Positions 27,669-39,588 of a stretch of DNA of 64,000 bases are shown piece after piece. The DNA lies in contig NZ_CP132480.1 in the NCBI RefSeq assembly GCF_030770395.1, positions 1,944,891 to 2,008,890 on the forward strand, written 5' to 3'. The notes under the pieces were generated by a model that saw nothing but the letters and a program-made list of their open reading frames with translations, was not told the DNA's origin and made no database searches. A program made the translations under genes and the position numbers. Position 1 is the first letter of the stretch. Each line of letters starts with the position of its first letter. This DNA is from Telluria beijingensis. Its GTDB lineage: Bacteria > Pseudomonadota > Gammaproteobacteria > Burkholderiales > Burkholderiaceae_D.

Positions 27669-30389
27669 ATGCGCAAACTTCATCTCGCCCTCGTGGCGGC
27701 TTCTTTCTCCACGACCGCCTACGCGGCCGTTCCTCTCGACACCTGCGACAGCACCGGCTTCCAGCAGATCCTGCACGCCAACGGCGAACAGCTCGACGCG
27801 CGCGCCGTCTGGCTCGATGCGCGCCTGGTGCGCTGGCCCGGCGCCGCGCTTGATGCGCGCTATCGCCTGTACCACTCCCCTACCGGCGCGATTGTCGCCA
27901 AGGCAGGCGGCAAGGTCGCCGGCGCCGCGGGTTCGCTGAAACTGGACATCTCCACCACCGCCGTGCCGCAAGCCGCGGCCGAGCGCTTCAAGTGGGTCGC
28001 GCCTGGTCCGACCCTGCGCGTGGCGGACGGCGACGTCGCCCGCCTGCCCGCCCTGCACCGCGAACAGCTGGTGCTGGTGCAGGAAGACGCCAGCGGCGTC
28101 GTGCTCGCCGCCACCCGCATCCAGTCGGCCGGCGCGCTCGACGCGCTGTACGCCGCCGCCGAAGGCATTCCCGACCTCGGCGCCACCCCAGGCGCGAACA
28201 AGACCGGCTTCAAGCTGTGGGCGCCGACCGCGCGCCAGGTGGCGGTGTGCACCTATGATGGCCCGACAGCCAAGGCGAATGCCGTGCACGCGATGAAGCT
28301 CGACGACAAGACCGGCGCCTGGATTACGGGCCTGCCGCGCGACCTCTCTGGCAGCTACTACAAGTACGCGGTCGACGTCGTGGTTCCGGGCGCGGGCCTG
28401 GTGCGCAACCTGGTCACCGATCCGTATTCGGTGAGCCTGAATGCCGACTCGAAGCGCAGCTACGTCGCCGACCTCGACGCGCCGAACCTCAAGCCGGCCG
28501 GCTGGGACCAGACCCGTCCCCCGGCCACGGTGCAGGCCCAGACAGATATGGTGATCTACGAGCTGCACGTGCGCGACTTTTCGCTGATCGACGAGACCGT
28601 GCCTGGCCCCAAGCGTGGCAAGTACACCGCCTTCTCCGAGACGAACTCGAACGGCATGAAACACCTGCGGACGTTGGCGCAGGCCGGCCTGACCGACGTG
28701 CACCTGCTGCCGGTGTACGACATCGGCAGCATCCCCGAAATTGGCTGCGCGCAGCCGCAGCCGAGCGGCGCACCGGACGGCGAAAGCCAGCAGGCGCTGA
28801 TCGGCAAAACGGCCCACACCGACTGCTTCAACTGGGGCTACGACCCGCAGCACTTCAATGCGGTCGAGGGCAGCTACGCCAGCGACCCGCAGGATGGCGC
28901 GCGCCGCATCGTCGAGTTCCGCGAAATGGTGATGAACCTGCACCAGGCCGGCCTGCGCGTCGGCACCGACGTGGTGTACAACCACACCTTCATCGCCGGC
29001 CAGGAAGAAAAATCGATCCTCGACCGCGTGGTGCCGGGCTACTACCACCGCCTGGACGCGAAAGGCGCCATCGAGACCTCGACCTGCTGCTTCAACACGG
29101 CCACCGAGAACACGATGATGGCCAAGCTGATGATCGATTCGTCGGTGCTGTGGACCCGCCACTACAAGATCGATTCCTACCGCTTCGACCTGATGGGCCA
29201 CCAGCCGCGCGCGGCGATGGAGCGCCTGCAGAAAGAAGTGAACCAGGTCGCCGGCCGCCACGTGCAGCTGATCGGTGAAGGCTGGAATTTTGGTGAAGTA
29301 GCCGATGGCGCGCGCTTCGTGCAGGCCTCGCAGCTGTCGCTGAACGGCACCGGCATCGGCACCTTCAGCGACCGCGGACGCGACGCCGTGCGCGGCGGCT
29401 CGCCGGGCGACTCGGGCGAGATCGTGATCCGCCAGCAGGGCTATATCAACGGCCTGGTGTACGACCCGAACGCTCTCGGCGGCGAAGCCAGGCCCGAGGC
29501 GCTGCTGCGCGCGGCCGACCTGGTCCGCGTCGGCCTGGCCGGCTCGGTGCGCAGCTATCCGCTGCAGACTTACGACGGCAAGGTGCGCCAGTTGCAGGAC
29601 ATCGTCTACGGCGGTAATCAACCGGCCGGCTATGCCAGCCAGCCGGCAGAAAGCGTGAACTACGTCGAGAACCACGACAACCAGACGCTGTACGACATCA
29701 ACGCGCTCAAGCTGCCGGTGGCAACCACCGCCAATGAACGCGCGCGGGTGCAGGTGCTGGGCATGGCGATCAACGCGTTCAGCCAGGGTGTGGCCTATTA
29801 CCACGCCGGCACCGAAGTGCTGCGCTCGAAGTCCCTGGACCGCAACAGCTTCAATTCGGGCGACTGGTTCAACCGCCTCGACTGGACCTACCAGGACAAC
29901 TTCTTCGGCACCGGCCTGCCGCCCGCCGCCGACAATGCCAAGGACTGGCCGCTATTCAAGCCGCTGCTGGCCAATGCCGCGCTCAAGCCGGCGCCAAGCG
30001 ACATCGCATTCGCGCGCGACGCCTTCCGCGACCTCTTGACCATCCGCAGCAGCTCGACCCTGCTGCGCCTGCGCAGCACCGACGACATCAACGGGCGCCT
30101 GCGCTTCTTCAACACCGGCCCGGAGCAGGTGCCGACCGTGCTGGCGGCCTGGATCGACGGCCAGGGTTATCCGGGCGCGAACTTCGCCGGCCTGGGTTAT
30201 CTGGTGAATGTGGACAAGAAGGAGCACGTCATCAAGGACGCGACTTTGCGCGGCAAGAAGCTGCGCCTGCATCCGGCGCATACCGCAACGGGCGCGGCCG
30301 ACAAACGCGCGCTCGAGGCGCGTTTCGATAGCGCCAGCGGGGCCTTCACGGTGCCGGCGCGTACGGCCGTGGTGTTCGTGGACGACTAG
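27669..30389 (+). CDS. pulA: Pullulanase-type alpha-1,6-glucosidase (GH13)
   Basis: A 906-residue secreted debranching enzyme. Residues 1-19 are a signal peptide ([19 protein letters not shown]). A pullulanase N-terminal module precedes a CBM48-type domain ([19 protein letters not shown], about 180-198). GH13 motifs follow: DVVYNHT (about 434), YRFDLMGHQ with the nucleophile (about 504), IGEGWNFGE (about 535) and ENHDNQT (about 667). A C-terminal beta domain ends the protein. It should cut alpha-1,6 branches in pullulan, amylopectin or branched dextrins in the periplasm or outside. Oddly, no ribosome site precedes the ATG, because a REP-like repeat abuts it. Confidence 0.92.
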   Translation: MRKLHLALVAASFSTTAYAAVPLDTCDSTGFQQILHANGEQLDARAVWLDARLVRWPGAALDARYRLYHSPTGAIVAKAGGKVAGAAGSLKLDISTTAVPQAAAERFKWVAPGPTLRVADGDVARLPALHREQLVLVQEDASGVVLAATRIQSAGALDALYAAAEGIPDLGATPGANKTGFKLWAPTARQVAVCTYDGPTAKANAVHAMKLDDKTGAWITGLPRDLSGSYYKYAVDVVVPGAGLVRNLVTDPYSVSLNADSKRSYVADLDAPNLKPAGWDQTRPPATVQAQTDMVIYELHVRDFSLIDETVPGPKRGKYTAFSETNSNGMKHLRTLAQAGLTDVHLLPVYDIGSIPEIGCAQPQPSGAPDGESQQALIGKTAHTDCFNWGYDPQHFNAVEGSYASDPQDGARRIVEFREMVMNLHQAGLRVGTDVVYNHTFIAGQEEKSILDRVVPGYYHRLDAKGAIETSTCCFNTATENTMMAKLMIDSSVLWTRHYKIDSYRFDLMGHQPRAAMERLQKEVNQVAGRHVQLIGEGWNFGEVADGARFVQASQLSLNGTGIGTFSDRGRDAVRGGSPGDSGEIVIRQQGYINGLVYDPNALGGEARPEALLRAADLVRVGLAGSVRSYPLQTYDGKVRQLQDIVYGGNQPAGYASQPAESVNYVENHDNQTLYDINALKLPVATTANERARVQVLGMAINAFSQGVAYYHAGTEVLRSKSLDRNSFNSGDWFNRLDWTYQDNFFGTGLPPAADNAKDWPLFKPLLANAALKPAPSDIAFARDAFRDLLTIRSSSTLLRLRSTDDINGRLRFFNTGPEQVPTVLAAWIDGQGYPGANFAGLGYLVNVDKKEHVIKDATLRGKKLRLHPAHTATGAADKRALEARFDSASGAFTVPARTAVVFVDD

Positions 30390-30405
30390 GACCGACCCGC
30401 CACTC

Positions 30406-30512
30406 GTGGGGTGGACGGCTCCGCCGTCCACGCGTTCAAACGGCGTTGACCGGCCCGTGCGCGGCTTATCAACCGTCAACCATCACCGCGTGGACGGCGA
30501 AGCCGTCCACCC
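30406..30512. repeat. REP-like inverted pair after the pullulanase gene
   Basis: GGGTGGACGGC-TCCGCCGTCCACGCGTTC (30408-30437) and the inverted CGCGTGGACGGC-GAAGCCGTCCACCC (30487-30512) repeat the arrangement found upstream at 27564-27668. Each half forms a hairpin, and the two halves can pair with each other. It may act as the 3' end stabiliser of the pullulanase mRNA. Confidence 0.75.
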
Positions 30513-30553
30513 TACTTCGTGACGACCGCGGCCAGGCCGGCCGCATCACCGCA

Positions 30554-32347
<1,794 letters not shown>

Positions 32348-32691
32348 CGCGGCGAGCCGGGTGAAGCGGTCGAAGCGCGTCTCGGCGGGCGTGTCGAGGA
32401 TTTGGAGCGCGGCCAGCGCGGCGAGGCGGGCCTGTTCGGTGTGTGCGTAAGTGACGATGATGGTGCTCTTCCAGTAACCGGGTCCAGGGCGGCGGGTCGA
32501 GGCCGGGATAGTCGACAGGGACGCCGGGAGTGGGGGCGACCACGGCGAAATCTTACATTGGGTTCCTAGCGGAAACTACTGTTTCCGGAGCGAGCGTTGC
32601 GTGGCGCAGACGCTTTTATGCCGAGGCACGATGAATCGTCCTTACAAGCGTGTCATAAGATTTCCGTACGGCATTTAGTGATGAAAATCGG

Positions 32692-33831
32692 TCATCGCCT
32701 ATGTTGCCTTATGGCATCCACAGCCTTCCGTCCGGTCGCCGGATCGTCGGTGAAGATGGCGTCCACGCCCGCCTCCAGGTAGGCGCGAATCTCGCCTGCG
32801 GCATCGCCGCGCTGGCTGGGCGAGTCGGCCGGCGCAGCGCGTAGCGCGGGCGGCAGGAAGGGATTCTCGGGCCGCATGGTCCACACATGCACCGCCAGGC
32901 CGGCGGCGCGCGCATCGTGCACGAAGCGCGTCGGCGATCCCAGCTCGCCGGCCGCGTCGCGTGGGATGACGATGGTCTTGTACGGCGCCACCACGTCGGC
33001 ATAGCGTGCGATCTCGCGCAGGCCGTGCGGCGTGATCATGTCGGCATACGTCAGGCCGCTGCCGGCGGCAAGCGCGTCGTACGGCGCCTCGGACGGCATG
33101 CTGACCAGCTGCACCAGGCGGTAGCCGGCCAGCGCGCGCAACTCCTTCAGATTGCCCACTTCGAAGGACTGGATGAACACGGCCGCGTCCCGCCCCCGGT
33201 AGCCGTTCGCCGCCAGCACCTCCACCAGGCGCGGCTCGAGCGCCAGGCCGATCGACTTGAAGTAGCTCGGGTGCTTGAGTTCTGGGACCAGGCCGATGGT
33301 CTTGTTGCGCGCGCGGCCTTCGCTGTCGACCAGGTCGACGATCTCCTGCAGGGTCGGGATGGCGTATTTGCCATCGTGCGCCGCGTTGGCCGGGCGGTTG
33401 GCAGGAATCCGTTCGCGGGCGCGCAACTGCCGCAGTTCGGCCAGCGTGAAGTCTCCGGTGAACCAGCCGATCACCGCCACGCCGTCGATGGTCTTGCTGG
33501 TCTTGCGGTCGGCGAACCGGGCGAGGTCGGCGACATTGGTGGTGCCCGAGATCTCGTTCTCGTGGCGCGCTACCAGCACGCCGTCGCGGGTCGCGACCAG
33601 GTCGGGCTCGATGCTGTCGGCGCCGTCCTCGATCGCCTTGCGGTAGGCGGCCAGCGTGTGTTCGGGACGCAGGGCCGAGGCGCCGCGGTGGGCGATGACG
33701 CTGGGCGAAGCGGGCCAGGACGGGCCCGGGTTCTTCAGGTCGTGACCAATGCTGGCGCAGCCGCTTGCCAGGATCGCCGCGAAGATGCAGCCGACGATAC
33801 GCAGCGATAGTGCATTGACAGGAACCAGCAT
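32692..33831 (-). CDS. Glycerophosphodiester phosphodiesterase, lipoprotein
   Basis: A 379-residue GlpQ-type enzyme that splits glycerophosphodiesters to glycerol-3-phosphate and an alcohol. The start at 33831 follows GGAGG. The signal MLVPVNALSLRIVGCIFAAI ends in the lipobox LASGC, so it is probably a lipoprotein. Active-site blocks are IAHRGASALRPEHTLAAY (about 48-65) and EPDLVATRDGVLVARHE (about 77-93), with VPELKHP carrying the third metal-site Glu. The periplasmic-type long form fits GlpQ rather than cytoplasmic UgpQ. Confidence 0.9.
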   Translation of the reverse strand: MLVPVNALSLRIVGCIFAAILASGCASIGHDLKNPGPSWPASPSVIAHRGASALRPEHTLAAYRKAIEDGADSIEPDLVATRDGVLVARHENEISGTTNVADLARFADRKTSKTIDGVAVIGWFTGDFTLAELRQLRARERIPANRPANAAHDGKYAIPTLQEIVDLVDSEGRARNKTIGLVPELKHPSYFKSIGLALEPRLVEVLAANGYRGRDAAVFIQSFEVGNLKELRALAGYRLVQLVSMPSEAPYDALAAGSGLTYADMITPHGLREIARYADVVAPYKTIVIPRDAAGELGSPTRFVHDARAAGLAVHVWTMRPENPFLPPALRAAPADSPSQRGDAAGEIRAYLEAGVDAIFTDDPATGRKAVDAIRQHRR

Positions 33832-33903
33832 GGAATACCTCCGATCGTCAGGCTTGACCGCATTGTCATGGCCTGGCATGACACCGGCATGACACTTGAC
33901 GTT

Positions 33904-34287
33904 TCAGATGGTGGCCGGTCCCTTGGCCACGGCCTCGATCCGATGTCCATCCGGATCGACCAGGAAGGAGGCGTAGTAGTGCGGGCCGTAGTCTTCGCGC
34001 AGTCCGGGCCTGCCGTTATCGGCGCCGCCGGCCAGCAGGCCGCCCGCATGGAAGGCATCGACCGCCGCCCGCGTCGGCGCGGCGAAGGCAAGATGGAAAC
34101 CGGCGCCGGGCGGCGCGGCATCGTCGCGCTGCTTCAGGCACAGGATGTCTTCGTCGTCCGCCACACCGTAGCCGATCGCCTCGTCGTCTTCGAACACGCG
34201 CCGCCATCCCAGCGCGCCAAGCGCACCGTCGTAGAAGCGCGCGCTGGCATGCAAGTCGCGCACGCCCAGCGACAGGTGATGGATCAT
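33904..34287 (-). CDS. VOC family (glyoxalase/bleomycin-resistance fold) protein
   Basis: A 127-residue single VOC module pair: MIHHLSLGVRDLHASARFYD (first beta-alpha-beta unit), AFAAPTRAAVDAFHAGGLLAGG and the C-terminal ASFLVDPDGHRIEAV, whose Glu is a usual metal ligand. Such proteins are lactoylglutathione lyase-like enzymes, dioxygenases or drug-binding proteins; the sequence does not decide. It lies ten bases upstream of the glucokinase-RpiR copy 2 end on the same strand order, being the gene after it when read on the minus strand. Confidence 0.8.
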   Translation of the reverse strand: MIHHLSLGVRDLHASARFYDGALGALGWRRVFEDDEAIGYGVADDEDILCLKQRDDAAPPGAGFHLAFAAPTRAAVDAFHAGGLLAGGADNGRPGLREDYGPHYYASFLVDPDGHRIEAVAKGPATI

Positions 34288-34297
34288 GATGGCCCCT

Positions 34298-36163
34298 CTA
34301 GATATCGAGGTGCGAGATCAAGAGCCGGCGCTGCTCGATGTCGGCCTGGCTGCCCTGGCTGCCCTCCCCTTGCGCGCCGAGCGAGATCCCGACCGACATG
34401 ATGTCGATCAGCAGCAGTTGCAGGATGCGCGAGATCATCGACAGGAAGGTGGTGCTGTCCTCGCTGTGGTCGACCGACAGGCAGACGCTGGCCTTCTTCG
34501 CCAGCGGCGACTTGCTGCTGGTGATGGCGATGACGTCGGCGCCTTGCGCGCGCGCGGTGTCGACCGCCTCCAGCAGGTCGGGCAGCTGGCCGCCGGTGGA
34601 GATCGCGATCACCACGTCGCCCGGTCCCAGCAGGCCGGCGGCCAGGTTCAGCAGGTGCGAATCGCCATACAGCGCGGCCGGGATCCGAAAGCGGAAGAAC
34701 TTGTGCTGGCCGTCCAGCGCCACCGCGCGCGAATTGCCCATCGCGTAGAACTCGACCCGGCGTGCGCGCCGCAGCAGCTCGATCGCGCGGTCGATCGCAT
34801 GCACGTCGAGCGCGTCGCGGAACTTCAGGATCGCCGACACCGTGTTGTCGATCACCTTGGCCGACAGGTCATGCGTGCTGTCGGTGACCCGCACCTGGCT
34901 GTGGCGCACGGGAATGGTGCCGGTCAGGCTGCCGGCGAATTTCAGCTTGAACTCGGCCAGGCCCTGGAAGCCCAGCGAGCGGCAGAAGCGGATCACGGTC
35001 GGCTGGCTGACATCGGCCAGGCGCGCGATCTCCGCGATCGGTTCGGACAACACCTTGCGCGGATGGTCGACCACCAGGCTCGCCACGCGCTGCTCGGCCG
35101 GCGACAGCTCATGGCGCAGCTGCTGCACCCGGTCCATCAGCGTGTTGGCGCCGCTGCGGCCGCGCAGGTGCTCGAGCAGGATCGCCGAGACGCCGTACAG
35201 GGCCGGATTCGGCGTCATGATCACATAGGTCGGGATCTGGGCGATGTAGTCGGTGAAGCGGCCCTTGGCCTCGAAGCGGGCCCGGAACGGCGATCGTGCG
35301 AACCACTCGCCCATGCGCGGCACGATGCCGCCGCCGATGAAGATGCCGCCAAAGGCGCCCAGGGTCACCGCCAGGTTGGCGGCGGCGCTGCCCAGCATGC
35401 CGGCGAAGGTTTCCAGCACCTCGAGGCAGAGCGCATCGCCTGCGTCCAGCGCGGCGGCCATGATCTCGGCGGTGCTGCGCGGCGGCGCTTCGACACCGTT
35501 GCGTTGCGCCAGCGCGCGGTAGATCAGTTCGACGCCGGGGCCAGAGATCAGGCGTTCGTTCGACACGTGCTTCCATTCGCGCCAGGCGTATTGCAGGATC
35601 GCGAATTCGCGCTCGTCGCTCGGCGCGAAGTTGACGTGGCCGCCCTCGCTGCCGAGGGTCACGAAACCATCGATGGTCGGGATCACGCCCGACACGCCCA
35701 GGCCGGTGCCGGGACCGAGCACGCCCGACACCGCATGCGTCTGCGCCTCGCCACCGCCGACCTGCAGCAGGTCCCTGGCCTGGAAGCCGGGCAGCGCCAT
35801 CGCCAGCGCGGTGAAGTCGTTCACGATCAGCAGCGTCGACAGGCCGAGTGCGCGGCGCACCTCGTCGGTCGAGAACTGCCAGTCGCGGTTGGTCATGCGG
35901 ATGAAATCGCCGCTGATCGGATTGGCCAGCGCGAAAGCGGCGTGATTGATGCGCTGGTTCGGGTGCCCGGCCAGGTAGGCGTGCAGCAGCGGCACGATGC
36001 CGTCGTAGTCGTCGCAGCGCAGGACGGTAACCTGGCTCAGGACGCCGGGCCCGGTCTCGAGACCGAAGCGCGCGTGGGTGGCGCCGATGTCGGCCAGCAG
36101 GCGCGGACCGTCGGCGAAGGCGGCCCGCGTGGGTTTCGGTTTGGTGTCTGGATCAACGGTCAT
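34298..36163 (-). CDS. Glucokinase-RpiR (HexR-type) fusion protein, copy 2
   Basis: A 621-residue paralogue of the protein at 22222-24075 with the same layout: glucokinase (DIGATHARFGLETGPG; catalytic Asp in VNDFTAL, about 116), RpiR helix-turn-helix (EPIAEIARLADVSQPTVIRF) and SIS domain (about 465-595). The DNA-recognition helix region is identical in both copies, so they should read the same operator. The N-termini and C-terminal tails differ. The start at 36163 matches the paralogue; upstream in-frame sequence to 36232 is not family-like. It is a stand-alone gene, unlike copy 1, and so may be the general regulator of glucose catabolism. Confidence 0.92.
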   Translation of the reverse strand: MTVDPDTKPKPTRAAFADGPRLLADIGATHARFGLETGPGVLSQVTVLRCDDYDGIVPLLHAYLAGHPNQRINHAAFALANPISGDFIRMTNRDWQFSTDEVRRALGLSTLLIVNDFTALAMALPGFQARDLLQVGGGEAQTHAVSGVLGPGTGLGVSGVIPTIDGFVTLGSEGGHVNFAPSDEREFAILQYAWREWKHVSNERLISGPGVELIYRALAQRNGVEAPPRSTAEIMAAALDAGDALCLEVLETFAGMLGSAAANLAVTLGAFGGIFIGGGIVPRMGEWFARSPFRARFEAKGRFTDYIAQIPTYVIMTPNPALYGVSAILLEHLRGRSGANTLMDRVQQLRHELSPAEQRVASLVVDHPRKVLSEPIAEIARLADVSQPTVIRFCRSLGFQGLAEFKLKFAGSLTGTIPVRHSQVRVTDSTHDLSAKVIDNTVSAILKFRDALDVHAIDRAIELLRRARRVEFYAMGNSRAVALDGQHKFFRFRIPAALYGDSHLLNLAAGLLGPGDVVIAISTGGQLPDLLEAVDTARAQGADVIAITSSKSPLAKKASVCLSVDHSEDSTTFLSMISRILQLLLIDIMSVGISLGAQGEGSQGSQADIEQRRLLISHLDI

Positions 36164-36234
36164 CGTGTAAGGATACCATTGAACGAATTGCAAGAGAATG
36201 GGGTTGCCGGTAGCGCCCTGGGTAGTGAGCAAGC

Positions 36235-36340
36235 CTTGGGTACCCGCCTTCGCGGGTACGACGTATCAGGGTTGCGGCTGATGGAAACCATCGCGGTCCG
36301 CTACCCAACAACGTCGTACCCGCGAAGGCGGGTACCCAAG
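36235..36340. repeat. Long perfect inverted repeat (30-bp arms)
   Basis: Arms 36235-36264 and 36311-36340 are exact reverse complements, each built on GGGTACCCGCCTTCGCGGGTAC, separated by 46 bases. Each arm is itself palindromic. It lies between glucokinase-RpiR copy 2 and the alpha/beta hydrolase gene. A related unit occurs inside the MITE-like element at 62689-62854. Confidence 0.8.
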
Positions 36341-36368
36341 TTCTTTCACTGAAGCCGCAGCGCCGCGA

Positions 36369-37421
36369 TCAGCGCACCAGCCCCTCCAGCAGCGCCTTGT
36401 GGAACTGCGCCGGTTCCTGCATCTGTGGCGCATGTCCCATCTCGGGGAAGGTCACCAGCTTCGATCCGGGAATCGCCTGCTTCGTCTGCTGCGCCAGCAC
36501 CGTGTAGTTGCCGAGTTTCGGCCGGATCTCGGCCGGCGCCGCATCCTTGCCGATCGCCGTCGTGTCCTTCAGTCCCATCAACAGGAAGGTCGGCGTCCTG
36601 ATCAACGGGAATTCATGGATCACCGGCTGGGTATAGATCATGTCGTAGATCAGCGCCGAATTCCAGGCCACGATCTCCTTGCCCTTGCCGCGGTACATAC
36701 CGGCCAGCATCTGCACCCAGACTTCGTATTCAGGCTTCCACTGGCCGTTGTAATAGGTAGTGCGCGAATATTCGCGCAGGCGCTCGGCCGAGGTCTTGAG
36801 CTCGCGCTCGTACCACTTGTCGACGCCCAGCGACGGCACGCCCAGGTTCTTCCAGTCTTCCAGGCCGATCGGGTTGATCATCACCAGCTGGTCGGTCAGC
36901 TCGGGATACATCAGCGCATAGCGCGTGGCCAGCATGCCGCCGGTCGAATGGCCGATGACGATCGCCTTCTTCACGCCGATGGATGCCAGCAGCTTGCGGG
37001 TATTGTCCGCCAGTTGCTGGAAGCTGTACTGGTAGTGGCGCGGCTTGGTCGACTTGCAGAAGCCGACCTGGTCGGGCACCACGACGCGGTAGCCGGCCTG
37101 GCTCAGCGCCTTGATGGTGCCGTCCCAGGTCGCGCCGCAGAAGTTCTTGCCGTGCATGAGCACCGCGGTGCGGCCGTTCGGCTTGGCCGGCTTGACGTCC
37201 ATATACGTCATCTGCATGTCGACGCCCTGGGATGTGAAGCGGTATTGCTGCGTCGGTTCAGGGTATTTGAACTCTTCGAGCTCAGGTCCGTAGACCGGCT
37301 CGGTCGACGCCTGCGCGAGGACGGATGCGGGCAGCAGCGCGAAGGCTAGACTCATTCCCGCGACAGCGCGCATGAAACCAATGCCCGCGTCCGGGCGGGC
37401 AAGGCGTGTAAAGACTGGCAT
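36369..37421 (-). CDS. Exported alpha/beta hydrolase
   Basis: A 350-residue protein with an N-terminal hydrophobic export signal (AVAGMSLAFALLPASVLAQ, about residues 20-36, cleavage after LAQ or ALA-like site). The alpha/beta hydrolase fold shows the oxyanion motif LMHGKNFCGATWDG and the nucleophile elbow VIGHSTGGMLATRYAL (Ser about residue 159). The catalytic His is in EMGHAPQMQEP near the end. It may be an esterase, haloalkane dehalogenase-like or lactonase-like enzyme; the substrate is unknown. No operon partner is evident. Confidence 0.8.
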   Translation of the reverse strand: MPVFTRLARPDAGIGFMRAVAGMSLAFALLPASVLAQASTEPVYGPELEEFKYPEPTQQYRFTSQGVDMQMTYMDVKPAKPNGRTAVLMHGKNFCGATWDGTIKALSQAGYRVVVPDQVGFCKSTKPRHYQYSFQQLADNTRKLLASIGVKKAIVIGHSTGGMLATRYALMYPELTDQLVMINPIGLEDWKNLGVPSLGVDKWYERELKTSAERLREYSRTTYYNGQWKPEYEVWVQMLAGMYRGKGKEIVAWNSALIYDMIYTQPVIHEFPLIRTPTFLLMGLKDTTAIGKDAAPAEIRPKLGNYTVLAQQTKQAIPGSKLVTFPEMGHAPQMQEPAQFHKALLEGLVR

Positions 37422-37490
37422 GGCAATCTATGCAAAGTTGACGGAAGGTCCAGTCTAGCGCAGTTTACCGACGATTCGATACCCCAAAAG

Positions 37491-39362
37491 TCAGGCCAGC
37501 AGCGCGCGCATCTCCGGCACCGACAACGGCGCCGCCTGCGCCTCCTGGAAGCGCCGCAGCACCTGTTCGATCGCCGGCGCCGGCTGCGCGCGGCTGAAGT
37601 ACCAGCCCTGCACGCAATGCACGCCGCGCTCGGCCAGCCACGACAGGTCGGCTTCGTCTTCCAGCCCTTCGCACAGCAACTCGGCGTCGAACACGGCGGC
37701 GATGCCCTGGATCAGGGCAAACACGCCGGCGGTGCGGGCGTCGCTGGCCACGCCGTGCACGAAGCGGCGGTCGGCCTTGAGCCGGTCGAACGGAAAACTG
37801 GTGAGCGCATCGAGGTTCGAGTAACCGGTGCCGAAGTCGTCGACCGCCACCCGTACCCCGAGCGCGCGCAGCGCCGAGATACGCTGGTGCAGCAGGGTCG
37901 GCGAGTCGAGCAGCTGGCTTTCGGTGACCTCGAATTCGAGCAGGTCGCCCGGCACGCCGGTGGCCTCCAGCACCTCGGCCAGGCGCGCGAAGACCTGGCT
38001 GTGCATCAGCGAGGCGCGCGAGAAGTTGAGCGCCACCGGCGGCACCGACAGGCCGCGTGCGCGCCAGTCCATCAGGTCGCGGCACACCAGTTCGAGCACG
38101 TGGATATCGAGCTCGAAGATGCGGCCCGAACTCTCGGCCTGCGGCACGAACATCCCCGGCCCCACCATGCCGTAGGCCGGATGGCGCCAGCGCACCAGCG
38201 CCTCGAGCCCGATCAGGCGGCCATGCGCGACGTCGACCTGCGGCTGGTAATGCACCTCGAGCCGGCCGAAGCGCGGCGCGCCGCGGATCGCTTCGCGCAG
38301 CTCGTAGCGCAGGCGGGCGCGCGCCATCAGCGCCGCATCGTACTCGTGCACGACGCTCACGCCCTGCTGCTGGCGGATCGCGGTGGCGGCGATATCGGCG
38401 GCATCGAGCAGGCCGCCGGCGCTTTCCTCGCACGGCGCCTGCTGGCGCCGGATGCCGATGCGCGCATTGAGCGTGTGCATGCAGTCCTGCTCGACCTCGA
38501 ATGGCTGGTCGATGGCTGCGCACAGGCGGCGCATGCAGGCATCGTGCTCGTGCGGCGGCGAGACCAGCGCGAACGCGAACTGGTCGGCGCCGAGATGGCC
38601 CAGCAGCGCGCCATCGGCCCAGTCCTCGAGGCGCTTGCCCATCAGGCGCAGGATTCGGTCGCCCGTCTCGCGCCGAAACAGGTCGTTCACCTGGCGGAAT
38701 CCGATCAGGTCGACCATGCCGACCGACAGCGTGGCGCCCGGCCGCTCGTCCAGCATGCGCTGCAGGTGGTGCAGGAACACGGCGCGGTTGAACATCCCGG
38801 TGACGGCATCGCAGTAGCGCAGTTCGAGCATATCGACGACGATGCGCGCCATCAGCCGCAATTGCGCGGCCTGGGCAACGTCGAGCCGGCGCGGCGTACG
38901 GCTCATGACCCACAAGGTGCCTAGCAGGTGTTCGCTCTCGCCCTTGAGCGCCACGCCAGCATAGTGGCGGTAGTGCGGGGCCTGGCTCACCAGCGGATTG
39001 TCGGCGAAGCGGACATCGCGGCTGGCATCGTCGATCTCGAACCAGTCGACGCCTTCTTCCAGCGCGCTGTGGCAGAACGAACCGGTGCGCGGCAGGATGC
39101 AATCCTGGATGCCGATGCGCGAGGGCAGCCAGATCTGCGACTGGAACATCAGGCTGATGCCGCCAATGTCGGCGCCGGTAGCCTGCACCGCGAGGCGCGT
39201 AATGTAGTCGAGCTTGGGGTCGGCCGGATCGGTGAGCACATCGTGACCGACTTCTTCGTCGCCGACGAACAGGACTTCTTTTCGCGCGCCTGGCCTGACG
39301 CGCCGCGCCCGCCCGCGCACCAGCCGATAGATCATTCTCGCTCTTGCGATGCCGCTGACCAT
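37491..39362 (-). CDS. GAF-GGDEF(degenerate)-EAL c-di-GMP phosphodiesterase
   Basis: A 623-residue signalling protein. A GAF domain (about 35-180), a GGDEF-like domain whose signature is LGADQF, so cyclase activity is unlikely, and an EAL domain. EAL hallmarks are present: GLEALVRWRHP, FEVTESQ, VDDFGTGYSNL and LKADRRFV, so it probably hydrolyses c-di-GMP, with the degenerate GGDEF possibly sensing GTP. The start at 39362 follows GGAGAGGGAG; the frame is open to 39401. It counters the cyclase encoded at 30554-32347, but no direct link between them is visible. Confidence 0.88.
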   Translation of the reverse strand: MVSGIARARMIYRLVRGRARRVRPGARKEVLFVGDEEVGHDVLTDPADPKLDYITRLAVQATGADIGGISLMFQSQIWLPSRIGIQDCILPRTGSFCHSALEEGVDWFEIDDASRDVRFADNPLVSQAPHYRHYAGVALKGESEHLLGTLWVMSRTPRRLDVAQAAQLRLMARIVVDMLELRYCDAVTGMFNRAVFLHHLQRMLDERPGATLSVGMVDLIGFRQVNDLFRRETGDRILRLMGKRLEDWADGALLGHLGADQFAFALVSPPHEHDACMRRLCAAIDQPFEVEQDCMHTLNARIGIRRQQAPCEESAGGLLDAADIAATAIRQQQGVSVVHEYDAALMARARLRYELREAIRGAPRFGRLEVHYQPQVDVAHGRLIGLEALVRWRHPAYGMVGPGMFVPQAESSGRIFELDIHVLELVCRDLMDWRARGLSVPPVALNFSRASLMHSQVFARLAEVLEATGVPGDLLEFEVTESQLLDSPTLLHQRISALRALGVRVAVDDFGTGYSNLDALTSFPFDRLKADRRFVHGVASDARTAGVFALIQGIAAVFDAELLCEGLEDEADLSWLAERGVHCVQGWYFSRAQPAPAIEQVLRRFQEAQAAPLSVPEMRALLA

Positions 39363-39588
39363 GCTCCCTCTCCTTCGCGCCAACGCACGCCGGCGCGCCA
39401 CGGCCGCGCGCTCCGTTGGCGCCCGGTTCCGTACAACATGTATGCGTAGACAGCTTATCAGCGTTCGAGCGAACGCTGCGGACGCGTGGACGGGGATTCC
39501 GCGCGGCAGGAAATCATGCGCCCGGCATGGAAAGATGCACCAGCATGGCGCATGGCAGCGAGCGCCGCCATGCGCCGGTCGGACGCGC

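Noticed and set aside
34286..36352. 688-residue plus-strand frame opposite glucokinase-RpiR copy 2
   Set aside because: Shadow frame rich in Arg, His, Gln and Ala without any recognisable motif; the minus strand encodes the fusion protein.
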